A stretch of DNA of 64,000 nucleotides from Oscillospiraceae bacterium (lineage in GTDB: Bacteria > Bacillota > Clostridia > Oscillospirales > Ruminococcaceae): positions 1,024,100-1,088,099 of the forward strand of contig CABIZB010000001.1 in assembly GCA_902363145.1 (NCBI GenBank), written 5' to 3'. Both the position numbers and the translations under genes were made by a program. Below the pieces are notes generated by a model, which saw only the letters and a program-made list of their open reading frames with translations, was not told the origin of the DNA and did not search any database. This document shows, piece by piece, positions 8,277 through 16,088 of this stretch; position 1 is the first letter of the stretch; every line of letters starts with the position of its first letter.

Positions 8277-9416
8277 CTAAAAGCAAAACAAATTTTTCAG
8301 CATTTCTGACAACACATTTTTGAAATCTTTTTTGCAGATATACTCTGCCGCACAGATATCGCAGGTCTTTAGGAGCCTTTTGCCGATGTACAGCCGCAGC
8401 TCCCCTACCTTATCGCCCTTTTTCAGCGGAGCATACACTCCTGTTGGCAGGGATATCCTCGCTGTGATGTTCCCCGCACTGCCCTTTGACACCACTACGT
8501 TGCCCACAGGCTCCACCGCCAGCCGCACGCTTTCGGCGCAGCCCTGCTTCACAAGGATACTTTCGGGCAGGTCATCGGGTATTGGCGGCGAGGTTATCAT
8601 ATACCCGTCAAAGCCGATGTCAAGCAGCTCCTTTGCCAGCGCCATGGCGATATCTTCATCGGGGCAGTCCATAACGGCGGTCACAAAGCAGATATCATCA
8701 CGCCTTGCACCCTCGGCGGCAAAATATCCCGATGACGGGCCCGTACCGCATTTAAAGCCCACAGAGCCTTTATATCTGTGGCCCATTCGGTTGGCCGTCA
8801 CCAGCTGCACCTCTCCGCCTTTCAGCTCGTCAATGCGTGAGGTGAACATTTCCGTCAGCTCATTGTGTTTTGAAAGCTCACACAGCAGCAGAGCGGCGTC
8901 ATGGGCAGTGGTATATTGGGCATCATCGCCGTAATAGCCCGTACATTCGGTAAAAAGAGTATCGTTCATGCCAAGCTCGGCGGCACGGCTGTTCATAAGC
9001 TCCGTGAACTTTTCCTCGCTGCCGCTAATTTTTTCCGCAATAACACAGCAGGCATCGTTGGCGTTGCCTATTATCACGCCTTTGAGCAGGTCGCCGAGGG
9101 CCATTTTCTCCCCGGGCATTAGCCATATCTGTGCACCCTGCATAGAGTTGGCGTGCTCGCTGGTAACAAGCTCTGTTTCAAGAGACAGCTCTCCCCTGTC
9201 CATGGCTTCCGCCGCAAGGAGAACTGTCATAAGCTTGTTGAACGAGCCCATTTTTACTCTTTTATCGCCGTTGTTTTCACGGATAACGGTATGTGTCTCC
9301 GCCTCCATCAGCACGTAGCTGCGGGAATATTCCTCCGATATGGTCTCGGCGGACACATTCACTGCGCTCATCATTATAACAGAAGCGGAAATTACCGACA
9401 GAATTTTTTTCAGCAT
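8277..9416 (-). CDS. D-alanyl-D-alanine carboxypeptidase-like protein (PBP5/DacF family) with altered active-site motifs
   Basis: A 379-residue secreted protein with a signal peptide (MLKKILSVISASVIMMSA...). The first motif SxxK is intact as S58-F-N-K61. The second motif, normally SxN, reads N118-A-N120, and the third, normally KTG, reads K222-C-G224. A C-terminal beta-domain (GKRLLKTCDIC region) is present. Family members trim the terminal D-Ala from cell-wall peptides. The two changed motifs suggest a shifted or lost activity. The start at 9416 follows GGGTGAT; an ATG 12 nt upstream is less likely. It ends the redox operon, 46 bp behind trxA. Confidence 0.85.
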   Translation of the reverse strand: MLKKILSVISASVIMMSAVNVSAETISEEYSRSYVLMEAETHTVIRENNGDKRVKMGSFNKLMTVLLAAEAMDRGELSLETELVTSEHANSMQGAQIWLMPGEKMALGDLLKGVIIGNANDACCVIAEKISGSEEKFTELMNSRAAELGMNDTLFTECTGYYGDDAQYTTAHDAALLLCELSKHNELTEMFTSRIDELKGGEVQLVTANRMGHRYKGSVGFKCGTGPSSGYFAAEGARRDDICFVTAVMDCPDEDIAMALAKELLDIGFDGYMITSPPIPDDLPESILVKQGCAESVRLAVEPVGNVVVSKGSAGNITARISLPTGVYAPLKKGDKVGELRLYIGKRLLKTCDICAAEYICKKDFKNVLSEMLKNLFCF

Positions 9417-9462
9417 ATTATCACCCATATATAATATGCCGATAATTTTGGTATTAGGACAA

Positions 9463-9777
9463 TCAGCCTGTTATCAGGTCAATGACGCTTTCCTTGGTCT
9501 GAAGTCCCACCAGCGCTCCCAGAGGAACGCCGTTTTTAAAGGCAATGAGCGTGGGAATGCTTTCAACGCCGAAAGCTGCCGCCAGCTGAGGCTGCTCGTC
9601 AACATTTATCTTGCCGACAGTAACGGTGTCGGCATATTCCTCTGCGATCTCGTCGATTATGGGAGCAAGCATTCTGCATGGGCCGCACCAGCCTGCCCAG
9701 AAGTCGATAAGCACAGTCTTTTCCGACTGCATAACAGTTCTGTCAAAATTCTCGGAGGTTATCATAATCTCACTCAT
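9463..9777 (-). CDS. trxA: Thioredoxin
   Basis: A 104-residue thioredoxin with the canonical WCGPC site (Cys31, Cys34), the cis-proline segment ESIPT and the buried aspartate in IDFWAGW. It reduces protein disulfides in the cytosol. It sits 12 bp behind a ferredoxin-thioredoxin reductase catalytic subunit gene, so it is probably reduced from ferredoxin rather than NADPH. Confidence 0.97.
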   Translation of the reverse strand: MSEIMITSENFDRTVMQSEKTVLIDFWAGWCGPCRMLAPIIDEIAEEYADTVTVGKINVDEQPQLAAAFGVESIPTLIAFKNGVPLGALVGLQTKESVIDLITG

Positions 9778-9789
9778 AGCAATGCTCCT

Positions 9790-9987
9790 TTACTTTGATT
9801 TATAGTACAGCATACAATGGCAATAGCCCTCAAAATCAGGATCCTTTATCTGATCCCTGAACTCCTTGCACATACATTTGTTGTCCTCGGTCTTTTCAAG
9901 CCGACATGGGCAGTAGCCGCCCTTTTTGGCAAGCCCCTCCTTGATGAGCTTCACCACTTCTTCATCGGGATTAAACGTTATTTTCAT
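9790..9987 (-). CDS. Ferredoxin-thioredoxin reductase catalytic-type protein
   Basis: A 65-residue protein with three Cys-x-Cys motifs: CPC (26-28), CMC (38-40) and CHC (56-58). These match the FTR catalytic subunit, in which such cysteines hold a [4Fe-4S] cluster next to a redox disulfide. It is shorter than plastid FTR beta (about 110 residues) but complete over the motif region. The partner thioredoxin is the next gene and a DUF134/NifX regulator precedes it. Inference: it passes electrons from ferredoxin to TrxA. Confidence 0.88.
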   Translation of the reverse strand: MKITFNPDEEVVKLIKEGLAKKGGYCPCRLEKTEDNKCMCKEFRDQIKDPDFEGYCHCMLYYKSK

Positions 9988-10021
9988 ATGCTCATTCCTT
10001 TCATGTCATGCCTTGGGAAAT

Positions 10022-10759
10022 TTATTTTGTGCAGCTGTGCGAGCCGCAGTTGTGACCCTCGCCGTGGTCGTGATGACTGCACATTACAAAAGGATCATAG
10101 CTGAGACTGCCGTTGAGAAGGGCATTCACGGCCTCGTCCGCATCGCCGTCAGCGCCGCCGTAAAGCTTTATTCCCGCAGCTGCCAGGGCATTCTGCGCTC
10201 CGCCGCCGATACCTCCGCAGATAAGAACGTCTGTGCCGTTTTCTTTGAGAAAACCTGCCAGTGCGCCGTGTCCGCTTTCGGGAGCCGCCATGACTTCAGA
10301 ACCCGTTACCTTGCCGTCAGTGACATCATAGAACTTAAAAAACCGGGTGTGACCAAAATGCTGGAATATCTTTCCGTTATCAAATGTTACCGCAATTCTC
10401 ATAATACCATTTCCTTTCGATTTTACCTTGGAGCAGCCCTCTCCCCTGGGGCAGCCGCAGCATTTGCCGCCGCCGCAAAGCACATAGCTTCCGCCCGAAA
10501 CCGCAAGAGGTCTGCCGTTGACGATACATTCCGCTATCTTTTCACGGGCAATGTTGTAAATTTCCGTAGCAGTAGTGCGTGATATCTCCATAAGCTCCGC
10601 CGCCTGACTGTGGGTGAGCTTTTCAAGATCAACGAGACGTATGACCTCGTACTCATCTACCGTGAGCGTTACCGTATCCCCCGAAGCAAAACCTGCGGGA
10701 TAGAACATTGAGTATTCAGGCTCACTGCACACCTTTCTGCATCTCTGGGGTCTTGGCAT
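10022..10759 (-). CDS. DUF134 regulator fused to a NifX/dinitrogenase-cofactor-like domain
   Basis: A 245-residue fusion. Residues 1-95 form a DUF134 DNA-binding domain (MPRPQRCRKVC; helix-turn-helix LTHSQAAELMEISRTTATEI, 48-67). A cysteine-rich linker (CGGGKCCGCPRGEGC, 95-109) follows, then residues 119-225 of the NifB/NifX/NafY type (MRIAVTFDNGKIFQHFG), which bind Fe-S/metal cofactors. The tail is rich in His and Cys (CSHHDHGEGHNCGSHSC) and probably binds metal. It is the first gene of an operon with ftr-like and trxA genes, and its promoter contains a 12-bp palindrome. Inference: a self-regulating redox or metal sensor. Confidence 0.88.
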   Translation of the reverse strand: MPRPQRCRKVCSEPEYSMFYPAGFASGDTVTLTVDEYEVIRLVDLEKLTHSQAAELMEISRTTATEIYNIAREKIAECIVNGRPLAVSGGSYVLCGGGKCCGCPRGEGCSKVKSKGNGIMRIAVTFDNGKIFQHFGHTRFFKFYDVTDGKVTGSEVMAAPESGHGALAGFLKENGTDVLICGGIGGGAQNALAAAGIKLYGGADGDADEAVNALLNGSLSYDPFVMCSHHDHGEGHNCGSHSCTK

Positions 10760-10778
10760 ACTGTCCCTCCTTTATTTC

Positions 10779-10790
10779 CGACTATAGTCG
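10779..10790. promoter_or_regulatory. 12-bp palindromic operator at the redox-operon start site
   Basis: CGACTATAGTCG is a perfect palindrome directly downstream of the -10 box and covers the predicted start site. A protein bound here would block transcription; the DUF134 protein encoded next is the obvious candidate. Confidence 0.65.
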
Positions 10791-10819
10791 ATTATAACAC
10801 ATTTATATGCAGATGTCAA
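10791..10819 (-). promoter_or_regulatory. Consensus promoter of the DUF134-FTR-trxA operon
   Basis: TTGACA (10819-10814), 17 nt and TATAAT (10796-10791) form a perfect sigma-A promoter. AAAGGAGG and the ATG at 10759 follow. Confidence 0.88.
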
Positions 10820-10824
10820 GGGGA

Positions 10825-10860
10825 TAAAAAAAGAGCCGCACCAAATAATGATGCGGCTCC
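10825..10860 (-). terminator. Terminator after pduL
   Basis: The stem GAGCCGCA / TGCGGCTC is followed by TTTTTTT on the minus strand, 20 nt past the pduL stop and just before the next promoter. Confidence 0.88.
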
Positions 10861-10879
10861 TGTTACAGTATATGAGCTA

Positions 10880-11458
10880 TTACATTCTGTAGATAGTACC
10901 CTTAAGGTCGGGTGTTGCGGAAATAGCGTTGGATTCATCGGTGTCGATGTGCATAGCTCTTGCAAAGTTCTCGGAAACACGACATACAACATCGCCGAGG
11001 ATTGCCTTTCTGCCGTTGGTCTCGACCTTTACCCAAACGATCTCCTTATCCTTTACGCCAAGCTCCTCAGCATCAGCGGGAGTAAGGTGGATATGACGCT
11101 TTGCAACGATAACACCCTCGGAAAGCTCTACCTCGCCGCAGGGGCCAACCAGCTTACATGCGCCTGAACCTGCAATGTCGCCGCTCTCTCTGATAGGAGC
11201 AACGATTCCAATGGAACGTGCGTCTGTAGCGGAAAGCTCAACCTGATTAGCCTTTCTTACAGGGCCGAGGATAGAAACGTTTGCAAGAGACTTCTTAGGG
11301 CCTACTACCTCAACTCTCTGCTCGCTTGCGAACTGGCCCGGCTGAGAAAGATCCTTCTTCTTTGTAAGAGTAGCACCCTTGCCGAAAAGAATCTCAAGAG
11401 TTTCCTGAGTAACGTGTACGTGACGTGCGGAAGTTTCAACAATAAATTCTGCTGACAT
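10880..11458 (-). CDS. pduL: PduL-type phosphate acyltransferase
   Basis: A 192-residue enzyme of the PduL family, which interconverts acyl-CoA and acyl-phosphate. The two halves each carry a zinc-binding His pair: SARHVHV (His13, His15) and AKRHIHL (His122, His124). No microcompartment shell genes and no encapsulation peptide are nearby, so it probably serves as the housekeeping phosphotransacetylase in acetate formation. Start at ATG 11458; an upstream in-frame TTG is not favoured. It is a single-gene unit with its own terminator. Confidence 0.92.
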   Translation of the reverse strand: MSAEFIVETSARHVHVTQETLEILFGKGATLTKKKDLSQPGQFASEQRVEVVGPKKSLANVSILGPVRKANQVELSATDARSIGIVAPIRESGDIAGSGACKLVGPCGEVELSEGVIVAKRHIHLTPADAEELGVKDKEIVWVKVETNGRKAILGDVVCRVSENFARAMHIDTDESNAISATPDLKGTIYRM

Positions 11459-11540
11459 ATGTAATACCAACCTTTCAAATACGGAATGCCGCTTCGGCGA
11501 TTCCTCTGTCTGACAATATTATACCACTTCTGCCAAAAAT

Positions 11541-11800
11541 GTCAAGGTGCGGCATGTTGCCGCTTCCACCTCGTTATACTAATCTTCAATCGCTCTATAG
11601 GCAAAGCCGACAGATGAAATAAGACCAGTCAAGGAAAGCGACCGCAGGCGGGCTTGCCGCCCGGCAAGGGAGCTTGACGAAGAATGGGCTTATTTCAGCC
11701 GAGGATTTGTCTGTAGGTTGATTGAAGATTAGTATTAGTTATCATTATGTAAACTTTTTTATTTGCGGCTCGGTAACTCTCATATGCGGTAAAATATATA
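11541..11800. repeat. Dispersed copy of the 98-bp repeat family, split by an inserted palindromic element
   Basis: The left part (11551-11573, ggcatgttgccgct-ccacctcg type) and the right part (about 11757-11790, gcggctcggtaactc type) match successive parts of the 98-bp unit repeated at 29.2-29.6 kb. A 160-bp palindromic element lies between them, as if it had jumped into the unit. No gene is seen in this stretch. Confidence 0.6.
11576..11735. repeat. 160-bp palindromic MITE-like element
   Basis: It begins ATACTAATCTTCAATC and ends with the exact reverse complement, with imperfect pairing further in (CTATAGGCAAAG.../...TTTGTCTGTAGG; GAAATAAG/CTTATTTC). It encodes no protein. A 44-bp relative with the same ends lies at 24917-24960. 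Confidence 0.7.
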
Positions 11801-11818
11801 TGTCATTCTTAAAAAACA

Positions 11819-11927
11819 TCTGATACTAAGCATCAATTAAAAACTATACAAAAAATCGAGCATAATCTTGCGTGTATGGGTTATGTGAAGATTTTTTGTC
11901 TATAGTTTTATTGGTGATCAGTATGAT
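11819..11927. repeat. Long imperfect inverted repeat
   Basis: Arms of about 37 bp (11819-11857 and 11890-11927), sharing AAAACTATA and CAAAAAATC in inverted order, enclose a ~30-bp loop that itself pairs CATAA with TTATG. It ends 20 bp before the promoter of the PH-domain gene. It may be another small mobile palindrome or a long RNA hairpin. Confidence 0.55.
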
Positions 11928-11947
11928 ATGCCCCGACAAGAATATTC

Positions 11948-11976
11948 TTGCAAAAGCATAATAACTGTGTTATAAT
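11948..11976 (+). promoter_or_regulatory. Promoter of the PH-domain/FkbM operon
   Basis: TTGCAA (11948-11953), 17 nt and TATAAT (11971-11976); the ATG follows at 12008. Confidence 0.75.
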
Positions 11977-12007
11977 TACTGTAATAAATATGAAAGGAAC
12001 AACTGCT

Positions 12008-12409
12008 ATGAAAGCTGATTTTGATTATCTCTGGACTGACAAGAAGCGTACGATATTCGGTCTGCCCCTTTCCTTTACAAGATATTATCTCACTGAGAAA
12101 AAACTCATCACCCGAACAGGCTTTTTAAATATAGTAGAGGACGAGTTCGACCTTTACCGTGTGATAGACAAGAAGCTCATGCTTCCCCTCGGTCAGCGGC
12201 TTTTCGGCTGCGGCACTGTGATCATCAACGTGAAAGACGTGGATACTCCAGTAAAGACAGTAAAATCTGTCAAGGCTCCCAGAAAGATGATGGAGCTGCT
12301 GGACGCTCAAGTGAATAAGATGCGTGACGCTTACGGCATCAGGGGCCGTGACATGAACGAAGTGCTCTGTCACCATGATGATATCATGGGAGATGACGGC
12401 AATGCTTGA
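12008..12409 (+). CDS. Bacterial PH-domain-like protein (DUF304/YdbS type)
   Basis: A 133-residue protein. The segment TIFGLPLSFTRYYLTEKKLITRTGFLNIVEDEFDLYRV (in part) has the pattern of bacterial PH domains: an aromatic Y-x-LT-x-KKL-x-x-R-x-G strand pair followed by E-(D/E)-x-L-Y-R. No membrane helix is seen. The function is unknown; such domains often serve in envelope stress or as membrane-associated scaffolds. Start at the ATG at 12008 after AAAGGA. Its stop overlaps the start of the FkbM gene (ATGCTTGA), so the two are translationally coupled. Confidence 0.7.
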   Translation: MKADFDYLWTDKKRTIFGLPLSFTRYYLTEKKLITRTGFLNIVEDEFDLYRVIDKKLMLPLGQRLFGCGTVIINVKDVDTPVKTVKSVKAPRKMMELLDAQVNKMRDAYGIRGRDMNEVLCHHDDIMGDDGNA

Positions 12410-13487
12410 TTTTATTAAAGAAAAGACCGACTGCTGGGAATTTCTGCGCTCCACCGAGCTGCCTATCTTCATCTATGGCATGGGCGACGGTGCGGAAAAG
12501 ATACTCCGTGTTTTCGATATGTACAATATCCCCACAGCAGGATTTTTTGCCAGCGATGAATTTGTGAGAGGACATTATTTCAAAGGGCATCTTGTTCACT
12601 CCCTCTCTCAGATAGAGGCACTCATTGATGATTTTATAATAGTGCTTGCTTTCGGTGCGGGCTACGAAAGCCTGTACAACAGGATAAACGATATGGCAAA
12701 GCGCCACACTCTCCTTGCGCCCGATGTTCCCGTTGTGGGGGACGGTTTGTTCACCTACAGCTACTGCATGGAAAATGCCGACAAGCTTCAAAAGGTGTAT
12801 GACCTGCTGGCGGACGACATATCAAAGCAGACCTTTGCCGATGTGGTTAATTTCAGGATAAGCGGCAAGGTAGAATATCTTAACGCCTGCACATTCCCCC
12901 GTGAAAGGATTTTCACCGATATTATTAGGCTTGGCGATGATGAAGAATATATCGACATGGGCGCTTACAACGGCGATACCGTGCTGGAATTTGCCGATAT
13001 CACAGGGGGAAAATACCGCAGGATATTCGCCATGGAGCCTGATACAAGGAACTTCCGCAAGCTTACCAAAAGCACCGACGGCATGGAGCGCATAGACCTG
13101 TTCAACGCTGCCGCATGGAGCGATGACACAGCTCTCACATTTTCCGACCGCTCGGGAAGGAACTCCAAGCTCACCGAGGGCGGAGGCGTTAAGCTCAAGC
13201 AGGTAGCGGCTCTCAGGGGCGACAGTCTTTCGGAAAATGCAACATTTATAAAAATGGACGTGGAGGGCGCTGAACGCCATGCGCTGGAGGGCTGTGCCCA
13301 GTCACTGAAAAACGGCTCAAAGCTTATCTGTGCCCTTTATCACAGGACGGAGGACATTTTTGATCTGCCGCTGCTGGTGCATGAGATAAACCCGGATCTG
13401 AAGCTGTACATACGTCATCTTATGTATATTCCCGCCTGGGAGACCAATCTTTACTGCGTTCCTAATACTAATAACCATTTAACCTAA
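12402..13487 (+). CDS. FkbM family methyltransferase
   Basis: A 361-residue protein. The N-terminal ~140 residues form a Rossmann-like region (PIFIYGMGDGAEKIL) resembling nucleotide-sugar or CoA-type binding folds. The C-terminal FkbM domain has the SAM-binding motif YIDMGAYNGDTVLEF, FAMEPDTRNF, and FIKMDVEGAE at the expected spacing. FkbM enzymes O-methylate sugars or lipids. Start at ATG 12402, overlapping the preceding stop, with GGGAG upstream. The last seven codons lie inside a 43-bp palindromic repeat, so the C-terminal tail (NTNNHLT) probably derives from it. Confidence 0.85.
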   Translation: MLDFIKEKTDCWEFLRSTELPIFIYGMGDGAEKILRVFDMYNIPTAGFFASDEFVRGHYFKGHLVHSLSQIEALIDDFIIVLAFGAGYESLYNRINDMAKRHTLLAPDVPVVGDGLFTYSYCMENADKLQKVYDLLADDISKQTFADVVNFRISGKVEYLNACTFPRERIFTDIIRLGDDEEYIDMGAYNGDTVLEFADITGGKYRRIFAMEPDTRNFRKLTKSTDGMERIDLFNAAAWSDDTALTFSDRSGRNSKLTEGGGVKLKQVAALRGDSLSENATFIKMDVEGAERHALEGCAQSLKNGSKLICALYHRTEDIFDLPLLVHEINPDLKLYIRHLMYIPAWETNLYCVPNTNNHLT

Positions 13488-13507
13488 GAACAAATGATTA
13501 TTAGTAT
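13465..13507. repeat. 43-bp palindromic element overlapping the FkbM gene end
   Basis: Arms ATACTAATAACCATTT and AAATGATTATTAGTAT enclose AACCTAAGAAC. The ends are the same ATACTAAT as in the elements at 11576 and 24917. It supplies the stop codon and last codons of the upstream gene. Confidence 0.6.
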
Positions 13508-13583
13508 AAGCAGTGATTTTGTCCGTCACACACGGACAGTTGTGTATTTTTTGAAAACAATCTGACGGAGTTTTATAAAACAC

Positions 13584-13612
13584 TTGCAAAATCCGAAAAA
13601 ATGTTATATTAT
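13584..13612 (+). promoter_or_regulatory. Promoter of the aminotransferase gene
   Basis: TTGCAA (13584-13589), 17 nt and TATTAT (13607-13612). Confidence 0.65.
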
Positions 13613-13673
13613 ATATAGTGGACTGCGGTGTGTGCCGCAGATGATCAACAGAGATTGAAAGGGAGATTTAGTT

Positions 13674-14954
13674 ATGGCTTTGAAGGATATGACCGCAGAG
13701 CAGCTCAAGGCATTCAGGGACGAGTGCCGGAAGCAGTACGACGATTTCAAATCACAGGGACTTAAGCTTGATATGTCAAGAGGTAAGCCCTGCAAGGAGC
13801 AGCTTGATATGAGCATGCCAATGCTCGACGTTCTCAACAGCAGCTCTTCTCTTATCGACGCTGACGGCGTTGATGTCCGCAATTACGGCTTCCTTACAGG
13901 TATCACCGAGGCTAAGAAGCTTTTTGCAGACCTGCTGGGCGTTGACCCCTCCATGATAATCGTAGGCGGTAATTCCAGCCTTACTCTTATGTATGATTCC
14001 GTTGCAAGAGCAATGCAGTTCGGCGTATATGGCAGCACAAAGCCCTGGGGCAAGTGCGATAAGGTAAAGTTCCTTTGCCCTGTTCCCGGCTATGACAGAC
14101 ATTTCGGCATCACCGAGACTTTCGGCATCGAAATGATAAATGTTCCCATGACTCCTCAGGGTCCTGATATGGATATGGTTGAGGAGCTTGTAAACAACGA
14201 TCCCGCCGTTAAGGGAATCTGGTGCGTACCTATGTACTCCAACCCCGACGGATACACATATTCCGATGAAACAGTAAAGCGATTTGCAGCTCTCAAGCCC
14301 GCTGCCGAGGATTTCAGAATTTTCTGGGATAACGCTTACTGCGTACATCACCTGAAGGACGACCACGACAGTCTCCTTAACATTTTTGATGAAGCAAAGA
14401 AGTGCGGCAACGAGGATATGATCTTCGAGTTCGCTTCCACTTCCAAGATAACCTTCCCCGGTGCAGGCGTTGCAGTTATCGCAGCTTCCGAGAACAATGT
14501 AAAGCAGATCTCCAAGCTTCTGGGAATGCAGAACATCAGCTACGATAAGGTAAATCAGCTCCGCCACGTAAGATATTTTGGCAATGCTGACGGCCTCAGA
14601 AAGTACATGGAAAAGCACAAGGCTATCCTTGCTCCCAAGTTTGATACCGTTATCAGAATACTCACCGAGCAGATGGGCGACCTTGATATCCTTACATGGA
14701 ACGAGCCTAAGGGCGGCTACTTCATTTCCGTAAATACCCTTGACGGCTGTGCAAAGGAAGTTGCACGTCTCTGCAAGGAGGGCGGCGTTGTCCTCACAGG
14801 AGCAGGCGCAACCTTCCCCTACAAGAAGGACCCCAACGACAAGAACATTCGTCTTTCTCCTTCTTTCCCCACTTTGGAAGATCTTACAAAGGCTATGGAG
14901 CTTTTCTGCATCTGCGTAAAGCTTGCATCTGCTGAAAAACTGCTTGCAAAGTAA
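13674..14954 (+). CDS. PLP-dependent aminotransferase, class Ic aspartate aminotransferase type
   Basis: A 426-residue fold-type I PLP enzyme. The start LDMSRGKPCKEQLD matches the family of MocR-like/aspartate aminotransferase Ic enzymes (PF12897), with NYGFLTGITEAKKLFADLLG, a YSNPDGYTYSDE substrate loop, WDNAYCVHHL with the PLP-contacting Asp/Tyr, and the Schiff-base lysine in STSKITFPGAG. The C-terminal arginine segment is NIRLSPSFP. It likely transfers the amino group of aspartate to 2-oxoglutarate. The ribosome-binding site is AAAGGGAG. It is monocistronic, ending in a terminator that reaches into the next gene. Confidence 0.88.
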   Translation: MALKDMTAEQLKAFRDECRKQYDDFKSQGLKLDMSRGKPCKEQLDMSMPMLDVLNSSSSLIDADGVDVRNYGFLTGITEAKKLFADLLGVDPSMIIVGGNSSLTLMYDSVARAMQFGVYGSTKPWGKCDKVKFLCPVPGYDRHFGITETFGIEMINVPMTPQGPDMDMVEELVNNDPAVKGIWCVPMYSNPDGYTYSDETVKRFAALKPAAEDFRIFWDNAYCVHHLKDDHDSLLNIFDEAKKCGNEDMIFEFASTSKITFPGAGVAVIAASENNVKQISKLLGMQNISYDKVNQLRHVRYFGNADGLRKYMEKHKAILAPKFDTVIRILTEQMGDLDILTWNEPKGGYFISVNTLDGCAKEVARLCKEGGVVLTGAGATFPYKKDPNDKNIRLSPSFPTLEDLTKAMELFCICVKLASAEKLLAK

Positions 14955-14975
14955 CTTGTTTTCCAACTGATATTT

Positions 14976-15029
14976 AAAGCTCCCTGTGCATATAATCCTA
15001 TTGTGATTCTAATGCGCAAGGAGCTTTTT
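14976..15029 (+). terminator. Terminator hairpin overlapping the next ribosome-binding site
   Basis: AAAGCTCC...TGCAT pairs with ATGCGC..GGAGCTTT, followed by TTTTA. The 3' arm contains AAGGAG, the Shine-Dalgarno sequence of the deacetylase gene at 15033, so read-through RNA would have this site hidden. A TATAAT (14991-14996) lies in the loop and could start a short leader free of the 5' arm. Confidence 0.7.
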
Positions 15030-15032
15030 AGT

Positions 15033-15902
15033 ATGTACAAATGCGTAAAAATATCCGCAGCTGCCGTGATATCTGCGGCAGTCGTATTATCTGCGGCGGT
15101 GTTTTTCATATCAGACCACAGCAGCAGGGCAATAACGGCTTCATCTGATCAAATGGAGCAGTCTCTTCCCGTGATAATGTATCACAGCGTGCTTTCAGAC
15201 CCGTCACGGACAGGCGACTACGTTATCACGCCCGATGAATTTGAAAAAGACCTTATTTACATCAAAAGCAAGGGCATGAACACCGTTACTCCCGATATGA
15301 TAATCGACTATGTGGATAATGGCACTCCCCTGCCGGAAGGCCCCATACTGCTCACCTTTGATGACGGGCATCTGAATAATATGACCTATGCTCTGCCGCT
15401 GCTGCAAAAGTATGATATGTATGCCACAGTAAGCGTGGTAGGAGCATACACATTAAACGCCGAGAAAGAAAATGACCCAAATCCTTATTATGCCTATCTG
15501 ACGCACGATGATATCATTGAACTTGACAAGGAAGGACACTTTGATATCGGCTGCCACACCTATGATATGCACAGTCTGGGCTGCCGAAACGGTGCGTCAC
15601 GAAAAAGCAGCGAGACCGAGGAGGAATACAAGGTAAACTTTTCCCATGACCTGACACTGTTCCGTGATGAAATATCGGAAAAGTGCGGCATCTCCCCCAT
15701 TGTATATGCCTATCCCTACGGCTACATCTCGTCGGAGGGGTATGACCTGCTGAAAGAATACGGCTATCGGATAGTCCTTACCTGCTGCGAGCGTGGAAAC
15801 ACTATCCCCTGCGGCACAGGTGACAGGCTAATTATCCTTGACCGATACAACCGCTCAGGTCTTATGCAGTCGGAGGATTTTATGAAGAAAGCAGGAATTT
15901 GA
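15033..15902 (+). CDS. Membrane-anchored polysaccharide deacetylase (NodB fold)
   Basis: A 289-residue protein with an N-terminal signal/anchor helix (AAAVISAAVVLSAAVFF). The NodB motif 1 is LTFDDGHLNN, with the catalytic and metal-binding Asp pair; motif 2 is DIGCHTYDMH with the metal histidines; YAYPYGYIS is motif 3. Such enzymes remove N-acetyl groups from cell-wall or exopolysaccharide sugars outside the cell. The start is the ATG at 15033, 9 nt after AAGGAG; an upstream ATG at 15003 lies inside the terminator and is rejected. Confidence 0.88.
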   Translation: MYKCVKISAAAVISAAVVLSAAVFFISDHSSRAITASSDQMEQSLPVIMYHSVLSDPSRTGDYVITPDEFEKDLIYIKSKGMNTVTPDMIIDYVDNGTPLPEGPILLTFDDGHLNNMTYALPLLQKYDMYATVSVVGAYTLNAEKENDPNPYYAYLTHDDIIELDKEGHFDIGCHTYDMHSLGCRNGASRKSSETEEEYKVNFSHDLTLFRDEISEKCGISPIVYAYPYGYISSEGYDLLKEYGYRIVLTCCERGNTIPCGTGDRLIILDRYNRSGLMQSEDFMKKAGI

Positions 15903-15988
15903 TTTAAGCACATTTACTATTGTGCAGGCATTAAAATTGTGCAATACGTTGAAAATTTATAAAAAGGGCAAAATAGTTTCTAAAAGCC

Positions 15989-16017
15989 TTGACAAAACTA
16001 CACCAATGTGGTATATT
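15989..16017 (+). promoter_or_regulatory. Promoter of the reverse rubrerythrin gene
   Basis: TTGACA (15989-15994), 17 nt and TATATT (16012-16017). The spacer holds the partly symmetric TACACCAATGTGGTA, a possible site for a redox regulator, although it is not a PerR box. Confidence 0.7.
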
Positions 16018-16088
16018 TATATCACAGCAAGAAACCCGATACCAAATCGGATAAAAATAATGATAATAATATTACGGAGGTAAAAAAT

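Noticed and set aside
10827..10860. Riboswitch before the DUF134 operon
   Set aside because: The hairpin there is the pduL terminator, and it lies upstream of the operon's promoter, so it is not part of its RNA.
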